In this document: positions 58,718 through 64,000 of the stretch, one piece after another
How positions within the stretch are numbered: position 1 is the stretch's first letter
Layout: the number at the start of each line of letters is the position of its first letter
Origin: Nocardia sp. BMG51109
Lineage (GTDB): Bacteria; Actinomycetota; Actinomycetes; Mycobacteriales; Mycobacteriaceae
Length of the DNA: 64,000 nucleotides
Assembly (NCBI RefSeq): GCF_000526215.1
Contig: NZ_JAFQ01000004.1
Coordinates: forward strand, 6,882,001-6,946,000
Reading direction: 5' to 3'
Program-made: the position numbers and the translations under genes
Notes under the pieces: generated by a model
Told to the model about the DNA's origin: nothing
What the model saw: only the letters and a program-made list of their open reading frames with translations
The model's database searches: none

Positions 58718-59791
58718 TCAGACCAGTGCCTCGTAGACCGGTGTCTGCGCCCGCGACTTCAGCAGGCCGATATCCAGGGCCACCTGAATCTGTTTGTCCA
58801 TATTGGTGAACACGGACTCATCCCACGCCGACGGGTATATGCCCGCGAGGCGTTGCGGAAGGAGTTCGATCGCGGCTTCTTCGTTGGCCGGTATGCCGAA
58901 TGCCTCGGCATGCTTGCTCAGCAGCGTGGGATCCGCGGTGATCAACGAGTTGGCCTCGGTGCGCAGGGCGACGAACGCGGCGGCCGTGTCGCGGTTGTCC
59001 GCCAGCCAGGAACGCCGGAATGCCGCGCCGTTGAGGAACAACGGGCTGGCGTCACCGGTCCCCTTCTGCCACAGGTCCGACACGGTGGCGATCTGCCGGC
59101 TTCCCTGTGCGACCAGCCTCGTCGCGTTGGGTTCGATGGCGATGATCGCGTCGAGGTTGCCGCGCTCGTACAGTGCCAGGTTGGCGACCGGCTGCCCCGG
59201 GAAGATCTGGAACTGTCGTTCGAAGTCGATTCCGTTGACCGCCAGCGCGAGTGCCGCCGCCTTGTAGGTGTCGGAGCTCGCCGGCTGCACGCCGACTCGC
59301 TTGCCGCGCAGGTCCTCGACGCTGTCGATATCGCTGTCCTCGGGCACCAGCCACCGGCCGTGGTTCCACAGTTGCGGTCCCGCGATCACGATGTCGTGGC
59401 CTGCGTTGTTGGCCTCGGTGGCGCCGAGCGGACCGAAGGCGAACGTGTCGAGCAGGCCGGTGAGCAGGTTCTCCTGCCCGGTCCCGACTCCGCCGCCGCT
59501 GTCTCGAACGAGCTTCAGGCCGTGTGCGATGTCGAGCCCGGCCTCGGAGGTCACGGAGTCGACGACCGACCCGGCGGTGCCGGGCTGTACTACGCCGATC
59601 TTTATGCGGCGCAACGGGTTACCGTTCGCATCGAGGGTCGGGCCGGAGTCCGCCGCCCCGCACGCGGCCAGCAAGGCGCCGAGGCCGAGACCGCCGATCA
59701 ACGCACTACCTGCGCGCAGCGCCTGCCTGCGGCTGACAGCAGGCCCGAGTACTGCTTCGCGGGTGAAGATGTGGCCACGGGACGTAGGCAC
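58718..59791 (-). CDS. ABC transporter substrate-binding lipoprotein (SsuA-like)
   Basis: 357 residues from a GTG with GGGAG six bases upstream. The N-terminus has a twin-Arg (VSRRQALRAGS) and a lipobox (LLAACG), so it is probably Tat-exported and lipid-anchored. The mature part follows the SsuA/TauA fold: RIKIGVVQPGTAGSVVDSVT, DIDSVEDLRGKRVGVQPASS, ERGNLDAIIAIEPNATRLVA. Works with the ATPase and permease just upstream in the operon. Family substrates include sulfonates, taurine, nitrate and thiamine precursors. Confidence 0.92.
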   Translation of the reverse strand: MPTSRGHIFTREAVLGPAVSRRQALRAGSALIGGLGLGALLAACGAADSGPTLDANGNPLRRIKIGVVQPGTAGSVVDSVTSEAGLDIAHGLKLVRDSGGGVGTGQENLLTGLLDTFAFGPLGATEANNAGHDIVIAGPQLWNHGRWLVPEDSDIDSVEDLRGKRVGVQPASSDTYKAAALALAVNGIDFERQFQIFPGQPVANLALYERGNLDAIIAIEPNATRLVAQGSRQIATVSDLWQKGTGDASPLFLNGAAFRRSWLADNRDTAAAFVALRTEANSLITADPTLLSKHAEAFGIPANEEAAIELLPQRLAGIYPSAWDESVFTNMDKQIQVALDIGLLKSRAQTPVYEALV

Positions 59792-59825
59792 GGGTGACTC
59801 CCATTCTCGATCGATATCCGGAGTG

Positions 59826-60554
59826 TCAGCCGATGTGCGCGATGATGTCGCGGTGGAGCTCGAACAACGTCGCGTCTTCGGTGGAACGCGGCCGGGGCAT
59901 GTCGACCGGAATGTCGCGCACTATCCGGGCCGGACGATCGGCCAGCACCAGGACCCGGTCGGAGAGGAAGGCGGCTTCCAACGCGTTGTGCGTCACCATA
60001 AGTCCGGTGACCGAACGCTCGGTGAGCAAGGTCTGCAGCAGCAGGCGGAGCTTACGGCCGGTGAGTTCGTCCAGGGCGCTGAACGGTTCGTCGAACAGCA
60101 CGATGTCCGGATTCACCGAGAACGCGCGCGCGACCGCGACCCGTTGACGCTGGCCGCCGGACAGTACGGACGGATACGCGTCGGCGTATTCCGTCAGACC
60201 GACCGCTTCGAGCAGCTCGGGCACCGCGGACGTATCCTGCCCCGCGGATTTGGCGGCGATCTCCACGTTCTTGGTGACACTGAGCCAATCCAGCAGCCGA
60301 GGTTGCTGGAAGACCACGCCCGTGCGGACCGGTCGTTCCAGGGCGCCCACGCGCAGGGTGCCGGCGTCGGGCACCTCGAGTCCGGCGACGAGATGCAGCA
60401 GCGTCGTCTTCCCGGTACCGGAGGATCCGACGAGCGAAACCAGCTCTCCCGGAGCGACTTTCAGGGAGAAGTCATGGAAGATCGTCTGGACGGTGCCGTC
60501 GTTCTTGGCGACGAACGACTTCGATACCCGATCGAGTTCGATGAGCGTGCTCAT
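59826..60554 (-). CDS. ABC transporter ATP-binding protein (SsuB/TauB-like)
   Basis: 242 residues. Walker A GSSGTGKTT (about 43-51), Q-loop GVVFQQPRLLDWLSV, signature LSGGQRQRVAVARA, Walker B IVLFDEPFSALD and H-loop MVTHNALEA. The Q-loop wording is typical of sulfonate/nitrate/taurine importers. The ATG overlaps the permease stop (ATGA). Confidence 0.95.
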   Translation of the reverse strand: MSTLIELDRVSKSFVAKNDGTVQTIFHDFSLKVAPGELVSLVGSSGTGKTTLLHLVAGLEVPDAGTLRVGALERPVRTGVVFQQPRLLDWLSVTKNVEIAAKSAGQDTSAVPELLEAVGLTEYADAYPSVLSGGQRQRVAVARAFSVNPDIVLFDEPFSALDELTGRKLRLLLQTLLTERSVTGLMVTHNALEAAFLSDRVLVLADRPARIVRDIPVDMPRPRSTEDATLFELHRDIIAHIG

Positions 60555-61396
60555 ACCGCGGACTCCTTGCGCCAGCGCGAGACTCGACGTTCCAATGTCT
60601 GGAGAACGCCGTACTCGATGGCGGTCATCACGACGGCGAACGCCACGGTCCAGGCCAAGACGCCGGCCACGTTGTAGTTGGAGAACTCGAGGTTCAGCTG
60701 GTACCCGACTCCGCTTGCGAGACCGAAGATCTCGACGAGGACGATCACCTTCCACGACATCGCTATGCCCAGGCGTGCGCCGGTGAACAGCGAGGGTGCG
60801 AGTGCGGGCAACCAGATACGCGAGAAACGGGTCCAGGCGCTGAAACGGTAGACGTGGGCCATCTCGTGCAACTGCGGGTCGACACCGCGCACCCCCTGGA
60901 TGATGTTGACGATCAAGCCGGGCGCGGCGGCCAGTGCGACGGCAAGAATCGGATTGATCATGCTGATCCCGAACCAGATGACACACAGCAGCGCTTTGAC
61001 CAGCCCCGGTGTCGCCAACCCGAGCAGGACGGCCGGTTCGAAAAAGCGGTGTACGTAGACGTTTCGGCCCATGCCGATGCCCAGGACCACCGCCACGACG
61101 AAGGCCACCGCAAAACCCAGGAGCACGCGGGTCAGCGTGACCTCGAGGTTGGCCCACAGCGAACCGCTCTGTGCGAGCGCGCGCAGCGCGTCGGCGACGG
61201 CACCGAGGGGCGGGACCAGCGGGCTGTCCATTCGTGCTGCCATCACGTTCCACCCGACGGCAAGGATGACGATCAGTGCTGCCGGTGGAAGTGTCACCGC
61301 CAGAACGTGTTTCGTGCGTGAGCGGCTGGCGGTGCGTGGTGCGGGTGGGAGCCGGTCCTGCGTTCCGGCCGTGGGCTCGGCGCTCAGAGCGGTCAT
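60551..61396 (-). CDS. ABC transporter permease (SsuC/TauC-like)
   Basis: 281 residues with six hydrophobic segments. The EAA-type cytoplasmic loop is ARTR-like: EMAHVYRFSAWTRFSRIWLP ALAPSLFTGARLG. An N-terminal TM lies near residue 35-55, and the sequence SLWANLEVTLTRVLLGFAVA is typical for this family. GAAGGA upstream supports the start. First structural gene of the operon after the MarR gene. Confidence 0.93.
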   Translation of the reverse strand: MTALSAEPTAGTQDRLPPAPRTASRSRTKHVLAVTLPPAALIVILAVGWNVMAARMDSPLVPPLGAVADALRALAQSGSLWANLEVTLTRVLLGFAVAFVVAVVLGIGMGRNVYVHRFFEPAVLLGLATPGLVKALLCVIWFGISMINPILAVALAAAPGLIVNIIQGVRGVDPQLHEMAHVYRFSAWTRFSRIWLPALAPSLFTGARLGIAMSWKVIVLVEIFGLASGVGYQLNLEFSNYNVAGVLAWTVAFAVVMTAIEYGVLQTLERRVSRWRKESAV

Positions 61397-61520
61397 GCGT
61401 GTCCAGTCCTTCGGTCGCCGAGTCCGCAGGGGAACCGGCAGGGTATCGATGGGGAAGGGCGGGGAGATGTCCCCGTGATCACCGTTGTTCAGCTACAGGG
61501 CCGACGACGGGCGAGGTCCG

Positions 61521-61985
61521 TCAGACCGGCTTCGGCGCGGTCGCCGCAATCAGCAGTTCCAGACCCTCGCTCGCCGCGACGATCGCCTCGATCTGATCCG
61601 GCGGGAGTGCCGCGACCTTGTCGAGCACCACCTGGGTCAGTTCGCGCCGGCTGCGAAAGAACAGCCTCCGGCCCGACTCCGTGACCTCGATCAGGTTCAC
61701 CCGCGCGTCCGATTCCGCCGTGCGGCGCGCGATACTGCCCGCCTCCTCGAGTTTGCGGACGGTTCGTGACACGCTCGCGGGATCCACACCTTCGTGCGCG
61801 GCCAAGTCGCTCATCGACAGCGGCCCGTATTTGACGATCGCGGCCAACGCGCTCCGGGCGGACGGATTGATGCCCGCGCGATCGATCAGCCGAAGTTGCC
61901 GCGCGGCCTGGATGAGCGCGACCTGCATCCGCTCGAGTTCGGTCAGCAGCCGCTCGCCCGATCGGGTGGTCGCGGGAACAGCCAT
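61521..61985 (-). CDS. MarR-family regulator
   Basis: 154 residues. The winged helix reads ARSALAAIVKYGPLSMSDLA, AHEGVDPASVSRTVRKLEEA, RRTAESDARVNLIEVTESGR. It lies 124 bp upstream of the ABC/MFS operon on the same strand and is its likely regulator, perhaps responding to the transported compound. The ~35 bp upstream of its ATG carry no obvious ribosome-binding site. Confidence 0.92.
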   Translation of the reverse strand: MAVPATTRSGERLLTELERMQVALIQAARQLRLIDRAGINPSARSALAAIVKYGPLSMSDLAAHEGVDPASVSRTVRKLEEAGSIARRTAESDARVNLIEVTESGRRLFFRSRRELTQVVLDKVAALPPDQIEAIVAASEGLELLIAATAPKPV

Positions 61986-62646
61986 GAGCGCGGTCTCCCC
62001 TTCGAGGGTCTACGGGTGCGAGGTACCGAGCGGCGGCAGGCATCGCGTAGTACCTCCTTCCAGCGGAAACGAGCTTGCGGGCGAATGTCTTTGCGTCGCT
62101 GAAGGTTAACAACGGTCAAGCAAATCGTTCGCTGGATCGCAGCGCGCACCGCAACACTGCCGGGGAAACACCGGTATCGCGACCACAACCATCAACGCTG
62201 GTCACAGAGCAGATCCCGGCCACAGCCGACCCAACCGCCGCGCTTTCGAATCTCGATGATCCGAAGAACCGTGCCCTCGATTACCCTCGATGTGAGGTCC
62301 CCGTGAGGCCGGTCCGATCCGGCGATGCCGAAGCATGATTTTGTCAGTGTGTGGTGCCGCCGAAGTTGTGGTCGGAGGGTGGATTTCGGGCCCCGGTCCG
62401 GCGATCCTGTTGCAAGAATCGTCCTGTGAGTGACACCCGGTGAACACGATTGTCGACAAACGGTCGACACCGAGCTTGCGCCCAAGCAAGCGCTTGAGCA
62501 GTGGGGGCTGACGGCAATCACCGCGCCGCCGCGGCGGCTGCTCGGCACCGAAACGATAGTCATGCAAAGCCTCGTACAACGCGTTTGGCCGGTTTCGGTA
62601 TCCGTGTGCACAGGCGTGGAGCATGGGAAGCCGGTGGCGTCCGGTT
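61986..62646. other. Region without a supported gene
   Basis: 660 bp upstream of the marR gene and downstream of the F420-type fragment. Several frames on both strands around 62430-62620 look semi-protein-like but match nothing I recognise and shift frame quickly. It may be an old relic. The marR promoter probably lies in 62000-62120. Confidence 0.35.
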
Positions 62647-62868
62647 TCAGACGTGGAGAACGGCGGGGGCCAGGCGTTCGATGAGGTCGACGGTGGCGGG
62701 CAGATCGGGGGCGACGGGGTTGATCAGGATGTGGTCGGCTCCTGCGGTGAGGTGTTTGCGCAGGCGGGTGGCGATGGCCGATTCGTCGCCGTAGGCGATG
62801 ATGGCGTCGATGACCGTGGTGACCTGTTCGGCGGTGTAGCCGAGCCGGATCAGGTTGCGGCCGTAGGG
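62647..62868 (-). pseudogene. LLM F420-dependent oxidoreductase, C-terminal fragment
   Basis: About 73 codons: NLIRLGYTAEQVTTVIDAII, YGDESAIATRLRKHLTAGAD and HILINPVAPDLPATVDLIER, ending APAVLHV. This is the C-terminal helix-strand-helix of luciferase-like F420-dependent oxidoreductases (TIGR03620-type wording, where LxAGADHVxxx is typical). The N-terminal TIM-barrel body is missing upstream; the sequence there is unrelated. Confidence 0.7.
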
Positions 62869-63135
62869 TGAACCGGCGGCGCGCCTACGCCGAGGGCGTC
62901 GCGGCCAGAGCATCTCATGCTCTGCAGCCGGTGCCGTGCGGCGCACCGCGTCTGGCGCCGCGGCGCGCGTACCAGAGCCACGCGACGACGATTCCCGGCG
63001 CCGAGCAGCAAGAAAGAGGCAGCGGTCCCGCCCACGTATCGGACTGCCATTCCCGGCGCGCCCCCTGCGGGTGCGCCCCACGCATGGCTGCATGCGCGGG
63101 CTGCCGGCAACTCGGGGATCGTGGCCGCCTCTGAT

Positions 63136-63405
63136 TCAGGCCCCGGCTGGCTGGGTGTAGTCGAAATACCAGCCGTACCCCTTGTTGTCGAAGTTTCCTT
63201 CGCGGCACTCACTCACCGCTTTCAGCGGCCACGCGTGGTCGTGACCCTGCTGGCACAATTCGCGGCTCGGGTACGGTCCCTCGTGCACCAACTCGCCCGG
63301 GTAGGCCGCCGCCGTGACGGGCATTGCCAGGCCTATTGCAACAGTGAGGATTGCCGGCGCCGTAACGCGAAGGACAGCGGTCGTGCGGGCATTCGTGTTC
63401 GACAT
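63136..63405 (-). CDS. Small secreted protein
   Basis: 89 residues with GAAAGGA upstream of the ATG. The N-terminus is a signal peptide (VLRVTAPAILTVAIGLAMPV, cut after TAAA or nearby). The mature ~55 residues have two Cys (RELCQQGHDHAW, SECREGNFDNKGY), probably one disulfide, and many aromatics. Similar short secreted proteins occur in Nocardia and Mycobacterium; the function is unknown. Confidence 0.78.
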   Translation of the reverse strand: MSNTNARTTAVLRVTAPAILTVAIGLAMPVTAAAYPGELVHEGPYPSRELCQQGHDHAWPLKAVSECREGNFDNKGYGWYFDYTQPAGA

Positions 63406-63539
63406 CTGTGATGATCCTTTCGGGTTGTGTCGGACGGGCTCTGTGATCGGCTGAACGATCCGGTGACAGAGACGCAAATCGGTCCGCTTTCGGTTCGCCT
63501 GGCAATACCCGACGCGGGGAGGTTCTGCTGCGGCGGTGT

Positions 63540-64000
63540 TCATCGTGTGCTCGCGTCGGCGACGACTCTGGCGCTGTGACGGATGAGCATGACGGGGTCG
63601 CCTATCAGGGGGTCCATCGTGACCAGCAGATCGTCGCCAAGGACGGAGACTGTGGTGGTCGAACCGTTCTGGACACTCGGTACGCGGCGTGGTGTCCAGG
63701 TGATTCCGTCCGCGGACAGCCATAGTGCCGGGCCGGTGTGTGTGCGGTCCGACCATGATCCGGTAGCGGCGAATCCGCCGGGAACCGCGACGGGTGCCCC
63801 GATGGTTCGGCCTGGTTCCGCGCGCGCGACCTCGGTCCAGTCGGTCCCGTTATCCGAACGCAGCATGACATTTCGTCCCTCGGTTCGTGCGTTGACAACA
63901 ACGCTTGCTCCCGAGACCGCGCAGCCGCCGATGCTCCCGTCGCCCTCGGCGAGCGCACCGAGGTGGACACGGTGCCACCCTGTGGGCTGCGACCGCCACA
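63540..64000 (-). CDS. Asp-box/BNR-like repeat protein, 5' end beyond window
   Basis: The C-terminal 153 codons are visible and open to the window edge. Two repeats of the sialidase-type Asp-box pattern appear: LRSDNGTDWTEVARAEPG and LWLSADGITWTPRRVP, each preceded by a GG-containing strand (GAPVAVPGGFAATGSW). This suggests a beta-propeller. One Cys (IGGCAVSG). The N-terminus, and therefore secretion, cannot be judged. Confidence 0.65.
   Translation of the reverse strand, partial: WRSQPTGWHRVHLGALAEGDGSIGGCAVSGASVVVNARTEGRNVMLRSDNGTDWTEVARAEPGRTIGAPVAVPGGFAATGSWSDRTHTGPALWLSADGITWTPRRVPSVQNGSTTTVSVLGDDLLVTMDPLIGDPVMLIRHSARVVADASTR

Noticed and set aside
62192..62684. Transposase-like or regulatory gene upstream of the marR operon
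   Set aside because: Several short frames on both strands look faintly protein-like but none is continuous or recognisable.

Overview
The window is high-GC actinobacterial chromosome, most likely Nocardia or a close relative in the Mycobacteriales. The strongest argument is gene order. A VWA protein, a DUF58 protein, a MoxR ATPase, a RipA-type NlpC/P60 endopeptidase and a small membrane protein stand next to divergent aconitase with its TetR regulator AcnR. This matches the Rv1474c-Rv1481 block of Mycobacterium tuberculosis. A macrolide-type ABC-F protein follows shortly after, as Rv1473 does there. No rRNA or CRISPR array was seen; one initiator tRNA-fMet lies at 30581-30654.

1-9170 is conserved core: a minus-strand cell-envelope operon, then acn (with an AcnR-type operator and a short leader ORF) and acnR. 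9190-20990 holds ordinary chromosomal genes: a thioesterase, a two-gene ATP-grasp locus that looks like a graspetide (RiPP) system, a small HTH protein, a RibD-like reductase, the ABC-F protein, a 4-hydroxy-2-oxovalerate aldolase/acetaldehyde dehydrogenase pair with a divergent IclR regulator, an SDR broken by a frameshift, a secreted lipase and a lone lycopene cyclase-like flavoprotein. 21110-31730 holds a PP2C phosphatase, a glutamate dehydrogenase relic, a two-gene operon with a large membrane M48 peptidase, a ketopantoate reductase-like protein, a collapsed SDR, two alpha/beta hydrolases, the tRNA and a frameshifted methyltransferase.

31940-55700 is accessory and heavily rearranged. It contains ISL3, IS256 (one intact, one decayed), IS701 and IS1634-like transposase remains, a group II intron reverse-transcriptase relic beside a decapitated LysR gene, and a truncated tyrosine integrase. 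Between them sit cargo-like genes: an F420-type nitroreductase/SDR/TetR cassette between two ISL3-like ends, a LuxR-type ATPase regulator, a MarR/membrane/NmrA operon, a small protein ending in a RHIM-like amyloid motif divergent from a pentapeptide-repeat membrane protein, a VOC protein and a luciferase-like oxidoreductase with a MarR neighbour.

56346-61985 is one coherent minus-strand unit: MarR regulator, ABC permease, ATPase, Tat/lipoprotein substrate-binding protein, DHA2 MFS exporter, and a second binding-protein-fold protein without a signal peptide. Most of these genes overlap by ATGA, so they should be co-expressed. The right edge holds an oxidoreductase fragment, a small secreted protein and the end of an Asp-box-like protein running off the window.

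Several reading frames are broken by single-base events, often in homopolymers. Some may be assembly errors rather than pseudogenes, and they are flagged.
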